Positions 33,505 to 42,281 of a stretch of DNA of 64,000 bases are shown here, one piece after another. Source of the DNA: Candidatus Helarchaeota archaeon (GTDB taxonomy: Archaea > Asgardarchaeota > Lokiarchaeia > Helarchaeales > RDOG01); assembly GCA_019058315.1 (NCBI GenBank), contig JAHPZH010000004.1:62001-126000 (forward strand), written 5' to 3'. The notes under the pieces were generated by a model. It saw only the letters and a program-made list of their open reading frames with translations, had not been told where the DNA came from and did not search any database. Every line of letters begins with the position of its first letter. Within the stretch, counting starts at the first letter, position 1. The position numbers were made by a program, and so were the translations under genes.

Positions 33505-35124
33505 TTGGTTACCAGTTCTATAATTAAAACTACACAAAGTTTATGTCCAGAATGTAAAAAGGTTATTGATGCACAGATAGTGGAAGAAAATGGCAAAGTA
33601 ATGATGTATAAAAAATGTGAAGAACACGGAAATTTCTCGGATATATTATCTATTAATCCAGCCCACTTTAGATGGAGCCAACAATTTATGATTAATGGAC
33701 AAAAACCAGATAATCCATGTACTTCAACCAAAAAAGGCTGTCCATACGATTGTGGAGCTTGCGAGAAACATAAAAGCTCTCCAGCCATTGCAATTGTTGA
33801 TGTAACATATCGATGTAATTTAAAATGTCCAATCTGTTTTGCTAATGCAGAGGCTCGTGGGCTTAATTATGAACCTTCATTTGAAGAATTAGTTAGAATA
33901 TTTAAACATTTTAGAAATATAACTCCTCAACCTCCAGTTTGTGCAATGTATGCTGGTGGTGAACCCACTATGCGAAATGATTTACCTGAGTTGTTGGCTG
34001 AATGTATTGATATGGGCTATATGCAATTACAGGTCGCTACAAATGGCATAAGATTAACAAATATAGATTATTTTCAAGAATTAATTGACGCTGGAATGCC
34101 AAAAAAGAAAAATAGTATAACTAGAACTGTCGTCTATCTTCAATTTGACGGAATTGAACGTGAAACATACCTTAAAACAAGAGGGGTTGACATTCTCGAT
34201 AAAAAATTAAAAGTAGTAGAAAATGCAAGAGAATTAAATTTTCCAAATATAATTTTAACACCAACAATCGCTAAAGGGGTTAATGATCACGAAGTTACAA
34301 ATATTCTACAGTTTGCTATTGATAATATCGATGTAGTAAATACAATTATGTATCAACCCATGGCGATGTGCGGGAGATTTGAAAAAGAAAAGCTCCACGA
34401 AATGAGAATTACCTCTTCACACTTAGCTAAACAAATATTGGATTATACAGGCGGAAAATATGGGATGGTCTACCCGTTACCTACAATTTCAGAATTTGCA
34501 AAAATCATCGCTTGGATGAGCAATGAGGAACCAGTCGAATTTACTTGTTCCGCAGATTGTGGCTTTGCGAACTTTTTATTTGTAGACCCAAACACTAAAA
34601 AATTAAAAGGACTCGAAGATTTAATTAATTCAAAAAAATTTCTCGACGTTTGCCATAAATGGTATGAGCGAGTTGAGAGAGAAAAGAAATGGGAACGCGA
34701 AGGAAAGAGTGGAAGTGTTCTTGACCAAATAAGAAAACAAATAACTAAATTTAGAATCTTTGGCGAAATCGGCCAATATATTAGACCTCCGAAACTAGAT
34801 GCAGAAGATATTTCCCATTGGGGGCATATTGTCAGAAACTTTTGGGATGTTTTAGTCAATACATCATGGGATTCAAGTGCAAATTGGTTAATTGGCGGAA
34901 ACGTTCTTCTGGTAGGCTTGATGCACTTCCAAGACTTATATAACTTCGATATTAATAGAGTAAATCGATGCTTAGTTCATTATGGTTACATAGATCCAGC
35001 TACAAACCAAGTTAGACAAATCCCGTTTTGTGCTATGAATGCTGTTCATAGGGAGCGCATTGAAGACGAACTAGAGCAAGCTGATAAAATGGTTCAATAT
35101 ATTCCCGAAGTAAAATCTAATTAA
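33505..35124 (+). CDS. tes: Radical SAM protein, probable tetraether lipid synthase
   Basis: The 539-residue protein resembles archaeal Tes (MJ0619 type), which joins two diether lipids into a membrane-spanning tetraether. Visible features are an N-terminal Cys pair SLCPECKKVID (about 12-22), GCPYDCGACEKHK (about 79), the radical SAM triad CNLKCPIC (about 104), FANAEARGLNYEPSFEEL, and YAGGEPTMRNDLPE (about 149). Further Cys appear in CSADCGF. The enzyme needs several 4Fe-4S clusters. TTG 33505 is the first start. Other members of this radical SAM group have unknown substrates, so the assignment is by pattern. Confidence 0.72.
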   Translation: MVTSSIIKTTQSLCPECKKVIDAQIVEENGKVMMYKKCEEHGNFSDILSINPAHFRWSQQFMINGQKPDNPCTSTKKGCPYDCGACEKHKSSPAIAIVDVTYRCNLKCPICFANAEARGLNYEPSFEELVRIFKHFRNITPQPPVCAMYAGGEPTMRNDLPELLAECIDMGYMQLQVATNGIRLTNIDYFQELIDAGMPKKKNSITRTVVYLQFDGIERETYLKTRGVDILDKKLKVVENARELNFPNIILTPTIAKGVNDHEVTNILQFAIDNIDVVNTIMYQPMAMCGRFEKEKLHEMRITSSHLAKQILDYTGGKYGMVYPLPTISEFAKIIAWMSNEEPVEFTCSADCGFANFLFVDPNTKKLKGLEDLINSKKFLDVCHKWYERVEREKKWEREGKSGSVLDQIRKQITKFRIFGEIGQYIRPPKLDAEDISHWGHIVRNFWDVLVNTSWDSSANWLIGGNVLLVGLMHFQDLYNFDINRVNRCLVHYGYIDPATNQVRQIPFCAMNAVHRERIEDELEQADKMVQYIPEVKSN

Positions 35125-35206
35125 AACTAATTCTTAATTCCACATTTTTTTCTAAATCCCCAATAGACTATAATTGATATAACAAAAAAGTGTAAAAAAA
35201 TTGTGT

Positions 35207-35683
35207 TTAAATAAGTTCTAGGGGATTGGATAAAACAAAATACAATGCTATAGGGATTAGTGTTTCTACTGTTGGACTATATTCTTCAAGTTTGACTGGT
35301 GTAATAGGCGCTGTTTCAGTATCAGTCTTTTCTAACTTTCCGTTTATATATATATTTACTGTAATTAGACCACCTCCAATAAAGGATGTGTGTTCAAAAC
35401 TCGTTTTAGCAACTTGTGATCCAGCTATGGTTCCATTGTAATTATAAGTACCAGGTCCTTCCATTTCTGATCCTCCATGTTCGCCTATAGTCCAGTTTCC
35501 TTGCCAATCCCGATTGCATATAACTTCTATGCGCACTTTGACTGGAACTAATGCAAGAGCTGAAATATTGAATAATTGTAAATTTCTCGTTTGATTGTTA
35601 TTATAAGTCATAAATCCTATTGAACCTACGACCGCTGCACCGCCAAGGATTGCTATAAGCAAAATAGCAAATTTCTTTTGCAT
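35207..35683 (-). CDS. Secreted or membrane-tethered small protein, unknown
   Basis: The 158-residue protein starts with a basic residue pair and a hydrophobic segment (about 4-26), a signal peptide or anchor, followed by a beta-rich extracytoplasmic part with NNNQT, NWTIG and YNYNGT sequons. The C-terminus is again hydrophobic (LIPIALYFVLSN). No family recognised. It stands alone on the minus strand. Confidence 0.6.
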   Translation of the reverse strand: MQKKFAILLIAILGGAAVVGSIGFMTYNNNQTRNLQLFNISALALVPVKVRIEVICNRDWQGNWTIGEHGGSEMEGPGTYNYNGTIAGSQVAKTSFEHTSFIGGGLITVNIYINGKLEKTDTETAPITPVKLEEYSPTVETLIPIALYFVLSNPLELI

Positions 35684-35778
35684 TAATAATTCTCCAATAA
35701 TTTATTTTTTAATGTAAATAATAATTATGGAAATAAAAAACTTGTTAAGGGAAAAAATTGGTAAATAATTTTCTGATT

Positions 35779-36732
35779 TCATAAAATTTTCCATTTTATC
35801 AATCTATTCAATAGAAGTTTTAGAAATTTTTGTTCATCCACTTCTGTACAGACCCTAATTCTCTTTTTTTCAGAGATTTCAGAATCAGGAATAATCGTAA
35901 TTTTTCCTTCTTTTGCAGCGAACATTAATGATAATCCTCTTCCTGTTCTATATTTTTTATCAATTTTAGAAAAATCTCTCTTTTTATAGTTAACACTTAA
36001 TCCCAGATTTACAGATTTAAACAATGATTTATCTAAAAGATATGCTAGTGCAATTGGATCGTGGGGATTAAACCCTTTCCCAATCACCTTACTTAAAGTT
36101 AACCAAGGCTTGATGTGTTTTGTCAAATATTTAGATATTCGTGTATTCGCATTTTTTATTGCTAAATAATGAACATCCTTAAATAAAACTTGTGTTGTAA
36201 CCTCCAAACCAACTAGGGTTGTCTCAATTGGTTGAGAAAATACAATATTTGCTGCAAATCCATCATTTGCTATGTTAAATTCAGTTTTAAGTCCAAACCG
36301 AATCCTAAGTTTCTCTGGAAAGACCAAACCTCCCATAATTAATAATTGCTTTAAATCATCAATTATTTCTGGTTTTTGTTTTATAGCCGAGCCAACATTT
36401 GTTAAAGGGCCTAAAGCAACTAACGTAATTTCATTAGGATTTTCTAAAATATGATTTATTAAGAATTCAGTTGCTTTTGTTTTAATTCCTAACCATTTTT
36501 TATTATATGCACCTTTAAAAACAGGGATTTCTTGACGTTCTGCCACTTTAAGGATGTCCCTTGCTACTAACGTCACTTTTTCTAGAGATGAATTCCCATA
36601 TACTGTTGTAATTCCTTCAACACTTAATTCAGGAGAATTTAAAGCCATAAAAATAGCTAAACCATCGTCTATATCAGATCTTGGTATTGAAATTGCAGGA
36701 TCTGCATCAATTAGAATTCGTTTTGTCTGCAT
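35779..36732 (-). CDS. Inosine/uridine-preferring nucleoside hydrolase family protein
   Basis: The 317-residue protein has the N-terminal DADPA and DIDDGLAIFMAL Asp cluster that binds calcium, VEGITTVYGN, LVALGPLTNVG, LLIMGGLV, FNIANDGFAANIVFS and FNPHDPIALAYLL. Family enzymes cleave the N-glycosidic bond of nucleosides to ribose and base. An insertion (ISIPRSD) separates DADPA from DDG, unlike classic DTDPGIDD. It is probably a salvage enzyme. Confidence 0.8.
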   Translation of the reverse strand: MQTKRILIDADPAISIPRSDIDDGLAIFMALNSPELSVEGITTVYGNSSLEKVTLVARDILKVAERQEIPVFKGAYNKKWLGIKTKATEFLINHILENPNEITLVALGPLTNVGSAIKQKPEIIDDLKQLLIMGGLVFPEKLRIRFGLKTEFNIANDGFAANIVFSQPIETTLVGLEVTTQVLFKDVHYLAIKNANTRISKYLTKHIKPWLTLSKVIGKGFNPHDPIALAYLLDKSLFKSVNLGLSVNYKKRDFSKIDKKYRTGRGLSLMFAAKEGKITIIPDSEISEKKRIRVCTEVDEQKFLKLLLNRLIKWKIL

Positions 36733-36829
36733 ATATATCTAACATTAAGAATTAATTGATAATTCATTTATCTTTCTAAAATCAAAAATAATAAAATATT
36801 CTAGAAGATTACTTAATCCAGAATATAAT

Positions 36830-38308
36830 TTAATCTAGGGCATTTATTTTATCATTTATTTTTTGTAGGGTATTTTTATCAAATCTGACAACACCTTCTA
36901 TAATTAAAAATCCAAATTCTGCTGCCCAATCAAAAATTATTTTATGAAATGTCTTCTTATCCATGTCTAATGCATCCCGCATTGTGTCTAATTTTATACT
37001 ATTTGAAACTTGCACTATAATTTTCAATTTTTTAAGTCTATTTATATCATCGGATTTTTTAATAGGTCCTATTCTGGATTTTTCCAGATCTTCTATCTGA
37101 GTCATATTTCTTATTCTCTCTAATTTCCCCCTCATATCAGTTTCTAGCTCTTTATCTACAAATTCTTCTTTAGGTTCCAATATTTCCATTGAAGAAATTA
37201 CTGCTCTAGATTCAATTATAAAGAATATACCAATTAAGTTGCTAAAGGCAATTGTTAAAATAAAATTTAATATAGATATGGTAAATATGGAAGGAGAACG
37301 AGAACTTATAAAAATAATTGGTGTATAATAGTAACGATAAGTAAAAATCCTTGAAATATTTATTATTATAATAGATATTGTTCCATATATTGAATTGAAA
37401 ATTCCTGAGATAAGAGTGAAAGTTGGATATCTTGTTTCGTCTTTTATTTTTATTAAACCTATACCAGTTAATATATAAAATGTATAAAGTAGATAATAGG
37501 GGAAATAGAGAATAGCAGGAAAAATAGCACTAATGGAAACCCCAGAAATAAAAGAAATTATGAATGCCACATTAGCAAGATTACTTCTATAAAATTTATG
37601 ATATTCACGAACTCCATATCCCATTAAACATATAGAAATGCCTGTTAAAACAAATATTGGTAAAATAAAAATTGTAGAATAGCTATAGTGAAAGTGCCTA
37701 TAAAATATTGGTAAAATAAATGTTATTAGAGTAAAAAAATAATAAAGAAAATTTCCTACTCCTCCTAATGTTAAAAATTTTCGAGATATTCCCTCTCTTC
37801 TTTTTATTTCCCCTAATTGACTTCTCCTAGCATATAAAATTGAATTGAATATGATTCCTTGGATTGTCGTAATAATATTTATTATGGTAAATACCAAAAT
37901 CCAAGATGGTATGGTCGGTTGTAAAATATAAAGAATAAAATAAAGATGTTTAAAAGGTGTCATATTTGCAATAATGTACAGAATAAGATAAATTTCCTTC
38001 AAATGGTTCATCTGACCATAATTAGAAGCTATTAAGGGAGAAAAAATAAAACTTAGAACCCAGGTTGGTATAGCTAATCCAAATCCAATATTTATACAAT
38101 CAGGTCTATTTTCAGCTGTTCCTATTAGATACATAATTATAGATGGAATAGAAAGACCAAAAAAAATGGAGAATAAAACAACTAAAAATATTCCAGTATA
38201 TGGAGGTATTTCTATTGTTAATAACCCAGTAAATAAGATTATTGGAATAATTATTAAAATAATTAATATAATGCTTATATATAATGAAACTTTATCATTA
38301 GTTCCCAT
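36830..38308 (-). CDS. Multi-pass membrane protein with C-terminal winged-helix-like tail
   Basis: The first ~370 of 492 residues contain ten or more membrane helices rich in Ile, Leu, Tyr and Phe. A cytoplasmic tail follows with EDLEKSRIGPIKKSDDINRL, KLKIIVQVSNSIKLDTMRDA, LDMDKKTFHKIIFDWAAEFG and FLIIEGVVRF. The tail reads as a winged-helix or PCI-like module. Membrane part unknown. A membrane-bound sensor or assembly factor is possible. Confidence 0.6.
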   Translation of the reverse strand: MGTNDKVSLYISIILIILIIIPIILFTGLLTIEIPPYTGIFLVVLFSIFFGLSIPSIIMYLIGTAENRPDCINIGFGLAIPTWVLSFIFSPLIASNYGQMNHLKEIYLILYIIANMTPFKHLYFILYILQPTIPSWILVFTIINIITTIQGIIFNSILYARRSQLGEIKRREGISRKFLTLGGVGNFLYYFFTLITFILPIFYRHFHYSYSTIFILPIFVLTGISICLMGYGVREYHKFYRSNLANVAFIISFISGVSISAIFPAILYFPYYLLYTFYILTGIGLIKIKDETRYPTFTLISGIFNSIYGTISIIIINISRIFTYRYYYTPIIFISSRSPSIFTISILNFILTIAFSNLIGIFFIIESRAVISSMEILEPKEEFVDKELETDMRGKLERIRNMTQIEDLEKSRIGPIKKSDDINRLKKLKIIVQVSNSIKLDTMRDALDMDKKTFHKIIFDWAAEFGFLIIEGVVRFDKNTLQKINDKINALD

Positions 38309-38403
38309 TTAACCTCATCCTAGAAACTAATCTATTTTAATTGATATATAATGTGTAATTCTTTTAATTTATAAGGATTATGAAAGACTCACATTTTATT
38401 AGG

Positions 38404-38538
38404 TTATTTAAATTCATCCAATATCTTTGTTATTAAAATTCCTAATTCTTCTTCTGAAAGTTGTCCAATTCGCAAGTCCAGTAAATATTTTGGCAATCCT
38501 AAGCTATGTACCAGCACCATACTTTGTTTTTTCTCCAT
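38404..38538 (-). pseudogene. 44-codon duplicate of the BpsA-like C-terminus
   Basis: This intact small frame (ATG at 38538, TAA at 38404) reads MEKKQSMVLVHSLGLPKYLL and so on. It is nearly the same as the last 43 residues of the BpsA-like protein at 39642-41366 (MTKKQSMVLVRGLGLPNYLL). It lies directly after the geranylgeranyl reductase gene. It is a leftover of a segment duplication, though the frame is intact and could still be translated. Confidence 0.7.
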
Positions 38539-38559
38539 TTTTTCCCCTATCTTATTATG
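38410..38559. repeat. 150-bp direct repeat, copy A
   Basis: This segment aligns without gaps to 39645-39794 with about 18 differences (roughly 88% identity by eye). The two copies flank the geranylgeranyl reductase gene at a distance of 1235 bases. The copy also supplies the last codons and stop of that gene, read in another frame. Confidence 0.8.
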
Positions 38560-39617
38560 TTGAAAGTTGAAAGTGTTTTATCCAAATTTTCCCAATTTTT
38601 TGTTAATTTCTTCAATAATTTACTAATACGTTTAAGATATATATCACTTAAAGATTGTGTCTTATCTGTATGGGAAAGAATTGAATTAGCTGCCTCTATA
38701 CCACTAATAAACGCAGCAGGGATTCCTTCACCAAAAATATTCATTAAACCTGCGGCCTCACCAACAAGGAGAATATTATTTTTACCAAATTTAAATCCTG
38801 GTTTAAAATCCTTTTTCAATATATTTGGTTCCATACAACCTTCTTTTCTAATTTTCTCTTCTATTCTTAATCCATACCCCTCTTCTAAATATTCAATAAA
38901 CTTTGCATGAAATTTTTGTATATCTTTTCCTTTAAAAGCTCCTACACCAATAATAATTTGACCATTTTTTTGATTTGACCATGCATAACCATCCGAGAGT
39001 CTCTTATCCAGAAAAGCATAAAAATATCTGGGATCTAAATCAATTTTTCCTTTATAATATTCTTGAAAAATCGCTACATACTCTAATTTAAAATCTGGAT
39101 AAAGAATTTTTCGAACAAAACTTGTTCCTCCATCTGCACCGATCAAATAGTCAGCATTTACATTTATAATTTTATTTTGATTTGTAATTTCATCCTTTAT
39201 TTTCATTTCTATAATTAATTTATCTTGTTTAGAAGAAAAATTTTGAAATTCTGTATTAGACCAGACTTCTGCTCCAGCTTCACTTGCTTTTAATACAAGC
39301 CAATAATCAAAATCTCTCCTTAATACGTTATAAAATCTATCAGGGACTTTTATAAATTCAGAATTCATATTTAATTGAATCTGAACTCCTTTCCCTAATC
39401 TTGGTCTGACGCAGACAGCCTTAGGAATTGGCATGGATTCCTTCTTAAGAATATTTTGAGCTTCTTTAGAAACAAGTCCACTACAGATTTTATGTCGTGG
39501 GAGAGATTTTTTCTCAATTAATAAAACATTTTTTTCAGCATCTGCTAATTTTTTTGCAGCAATAGCTCCCGCAGGTCCACTACCCACTATTATTACATCA
39601 AAGGATTTTTCTTTCAT
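38547..39617 (-). CDS. Geranylgeranyl reductase family flavoprotein, copy 1
   Basis: The 356-residue FAD enzyme has DVIIVGSGPAGAIAAKKLA at the N-terminus, a HKICSGLVS active-site-like Cys, IGADGGTSFVRK, DGYAWSNQKN and ILLVGEAAGLMNIFGEGIP. Family members saturate the isoprenoid chains of archaeal lipids. GEAAG replaces the usual GDAAG. Its final residues (NIIR) and stop lie inside the duplicated 150-bp segment. The gene follows the BpsA-like gene by 24 bases on the same strand. Confidence 0.8.
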   Translation of the reverse strand: MKEKSFDVIIVGSGPAGAIAAKKLADAEKNVLLIEKKSLPRHKICSGLVSKEAQNILKKESMPIPKAVCVRPRLGKGVQIQLNMNSEFIKVPDRFYNVLRRDFDYWLVLKASEAGAEVWSNTEFQNFSSKQDKLIIEMKIKDEITNQNKIINVNADYLIGADGGTSFVRKILYPDFKLEYVAIFQEYYKGKIDLDPRYFYAFLDKRLSDGYAWSNQKNGQIIIGVGAFKGKDIQKFHAKFIEYLEEGYGLRIEEKIRKEGCMEPNILKKDFKPGFKFGKNNILLVGEAAGLMNIFGEGIPAAFISGIEAANSILSHTDKTQSLSDIYLKRISKLLKKLTKNWENLDKTLSTFNIIR

Positions 39618-39641
39618 AAAATTTCACAGTTGAATAGTATA

Positions 39642-41366
39642 TTAAAATTCATCCATTATCTTATTTATTAAAATTTCTAATTCGTCTTTTGAAAGTTGTC
39701 CAATTCGTAAATCCAGTAAATAGTTTGGTAATCCCAAGCCACGTACCAACACCATACTTTGTTTTTTAGTCATTTTTTCCCCCATCTTATTATGATATAT
39801 TATAAAACTTTCTTTTAAAGCATTGCTTACTTTTTTTGTTCCTTGTTCCAATGTTTCTCTTAATATATATCTACTAGGTTCTAGGTCAAGTAATAATTCC
39901 TTGAGTATAGGTGTCACTCTATAAAGATAGCTGATTTGAGAAAAACGAGGTTCATAAGCTTCTGGAGGAATTTCTGCAATCATATTCCATTTCCAAAATA
40001 TTTCTAGCAGAATTTTTGTAATTAATGAAATAGTGACGGTAATGGATTTTAAATCAATATCTTTAAAACGAATCGGAAGTGCTATATAAACACTTTTACA
40101 CTCCTTAATTTGTATCCAATCAATTATTGCATCTAAATTAAAAATGGGAGATTCAACGACTAATTTTTCATAAATTAATTGTTCAGAAGTGCCCAGCTCG
40201 ATATTTTTAACAACAATTCCCTTTTTCATAATTTGATTTTGCAATGGTCCAAATGTAGGGTTAATAAAGCCAATGAATTTGGGAGATCCTACTAAAAGCT
40301 CACGTATAAGTATATTTATTGGCTTCTCTTGGATTAATTTATGCCTTATTGAAGGACTTAATAATTGAGTAAGATCTTCTTTTTCTGTATAACCCGAATA
40401 TATAGATCCAATCATTTCAATAGGACGCTTGATATGGTATTTCACAGGAATTAATTTAAAAAGATGAGAAGTTGAGCCAATGGACTGAGCCTTTAGATAA
40501 ACATTAAAATTTTCCAAAATAGTCCTTGCAACTAATCCTAGTTCATTTAAAAGTTCTTGAAATTGAGTTCCTATAAATAAATCATTTGGACTGTAACCAA
40601 AACAAGAATAGATTATTCCATTAGTAGTTAATGCGTTTATTGCATGTGTAAGAAAAAGCTTAGCACCATTTATTGTAAAAGGTGGATCGGTAAAAACTAC
40701 ATCAAATGAAGATAGTAATTCGCTAGGAAATCCCAATCTTAAATCTTGATGGTGAGTTTTGATTTGAAATGAATGTTCATCAGCAATATTTTGAATTAGA
40801 GACAGTAATTGATCATCGATATCTACTACATGGATTTCTTTAGGACCTCCTTTTTTTGCAGCAGCTAATGAAGTCATATCATAATCTCCTAGGAAAAGGA
40901 TTTTTGAGTTGCTTAAGGCATTCTCTCTTTCTAAAAATAAAACTCTACGTAATAAAGTATTTATCGTCGCATTAAATTGATCTAAAGAACGTTTTGGAGG
41001 AGATCTTTTAATCAAAATATTTTTAAGAAAAAGGGAAATTTCCTCTATTTCTTTTGTATAGTCTCCTAAATTAATCCAGTCAAATTTTTTCAAATCACTC
41101 AATTTAAAGTTATTTAAGAATTTTTGAAATACATCTTTACCTTCTTTTGTAACTTTGATATATTCTGATGGGCTTAAAAGAAATATTTGAAGTGGTTTAA
41201 GGATTTTTATTATTATAGACTTAGGAAGCCTGCTCATTTGGATAAGTTTATTCATTGTTAATTCATAAGAAGATAATATTATGGTTATTATATCTTTGAA
41301 ATAACTTATTTGAACATCTGACTTGTTGATTAAATCAAGGAGATTATTTAAAGTAGGCTCAGCCAA
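39642..41366 (-). CDS. BpsA-like branched-chain polyamine synthase, extended
   Basis: The 574-residue protein resembles N4-bis(aminopropyl)spermidine synthase (DUF43): an N-terminal winged-helix segment, RSPPKRSLDQFNATINTLLR (about 120), LFLGDYDMTSLAAA, HVVDIDDQLLSLIQ, HHQDLRLG and VVFTDPPFTINGAKLFL. In known enzymes the signature is GDDD with DPPYT; here it reads GDYD and DPPFT. About 250 extra C-terminal residues of unknown role follow, and the last 43 are duplicated downstream. A TTG start follows AAAGGTAA. An RNA or protein methyltransferase is the alternative. Confidence 0.65.
   Translation of the reverse strand: MAEPTLNNLLDLINKSDVQISYFKDIITIILSSYELTMNKLIQMSRLPKSIIIKILKPLQIFLLSPSEYIKVTKEGKDVFQKFLNNFKLSDLKKFDWINLGDYTKEIEEISLFLKNILIKRSPPKRSLDQFNATINTLLRRVLFLERENALSNSKILFLGDYDMTSLAAAKKGGPKEIHVVDIDDQLLSLIQNIADEHSFQIKTHHQDLRLGFPSELLSSFDVVFTDPPFTINGAKLFLTHAINALTTNGIIYSCFGYSPNDLFIGTQFQELLNELGLVARTILENFNVYLKAQSIGSTSHLFKLIPVKYHIKRPIEMIGSIYSGYTEKEDLTQLLSPSIRHKLIQEKPINILIRELLVGSPKFIGFINPTFGPLQNQIMKKGIVVKNIELGTSEQLIYEKLVVESPIFNLDAIIDWIQIKECKSVYIALPIRFKDIDLKSITVTISLITKILLEIFWKWNMIAEIPPEAYEPRFSQISYLYRVTPILKELLLDLEPSRYILRETLEQGTKKVSNALKESFIIYHNKMGEKMTKKQSMVLVRGLGLPNYLLDLRIGQLSKDELEILINKIMDEF
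39645..39794. repeat. 150-bp direct repeat, copy B (inside BpsA-like gene)
   Basis: This is the parent copy, forming the 3' end of the BpsA-like gene. Its partner lies at 38410-38559. Confidence 0.8.
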
Positions 41367-41432
41367 ATTTTTTACCTTTCATTTGATAATTAAATAGTTT
41401 TTAATTAATAATTATATTTAAATAATAAATTT

Positions 41433-42155
41433 TTATTTGTTTGATAAATTTTCTAATGCTAGCGGAACAGATTCCTCTATTTCTTGTTTAGTGACCATCC
41501 CTATTGCTACTGCTGATATATTGTGTTCTTTTATATATTCATAAGCCTCTTTAGGATTAAGTCGTCCAGCAGCTAAAGTTTTCATACCAACGAAAAATCT
41601 ATCCGATTTATCTACGATACTTTCCAAAAGTTGCTGATCTTCCATAAACAAACCTGATTTATTAAATGGTACTAAAATCGCTGGGCAATCAAGATCCGAT
41701 TTCTCTATAAATGGTATTGTCTTAGTGGGTTCATGGGTTGCAATTCCTGGAGTTCTATTATACTCCCTAATTTTTTGAATAATCAATTTTAGTTTTTCCT
41801 CTTTCCTCTTATCAGCAATAGCACCATGGATAAAAATAATTTCAGCTCCATAATTATTTAATTCTTCAATTCTATATGGTTTAAACCAATATGTGCTCCC
41901 TAAAACCGTAAACTCTGGAAATTTATCTCTTACAGGTTTTATTGCTTCTGCAACGCGTCCAATGGGAACTAATTCAATTCCCATTCCACCTTTTTCAGCG
42001 GTTGCTATCAAGAGTTCTAGAACATTTTCTGGATTATTTGCGAATTTCTGACGCCATAACAATCCTTTTGGTCCAAATTGTCCTGCCCCCATGAAAGGTG
42101 AGGTTCCAATGGTAACAATTGGAATTTTTTTTCCTTCTAGCTTTGTAAATGACAT
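41433..42155 (-). CDS. TIM-barrel protein, aldo/keto-reductase-like
   Basis: The 240-residue soluble protein has an alternating beta/alpha pattern: IPIVTIGTSPFMGAGQFG, FTVLGSTYWFKP, EIIFIHGAIAD, FFVGMKTLAAGRLNPKEAYE and AVAIGMVTKQEIEESV. The last blocks resemble the ends of aldo/keto reductases, but the catalytic Tyr/Lys pair and the cofactor loop are not evident. It may bind a phosphate-containing ligand. Function unknown. Confidence 0.55.
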   Translation of the reverse strand: MSFTKLEGKKIPIVTIGTSPFMGAGQFGPKGLLWRQKFANNPENVLELLIATAEKGGMGIELVPIGRVAEAIKPVRDKFPEFTVLGSTYWFKPYRIEELNNYGAEIIFIHGAIADKRKEEKLKLIIQKIREYNRTPGIATHEPTKTIPFIEKSDLDCPAILVPFNKSGLFMEDQQLLESIVDKSDRFFVGMKTLAAGRLNPKEAYEYIKEHNISAVAIGMVTKQEIEESVPLALENLSNK

Positions 42156-42281
42156 TTATTCACCATATTTATCAATAACAATAATGCTAATGAATATTTA
42201 GAATAGAAATTTTTAAATTATGACCTAAAGAATTTTTGAATTAAAGAAAAATTTAAATCAAAATAGAATAAAATTTTCTTA

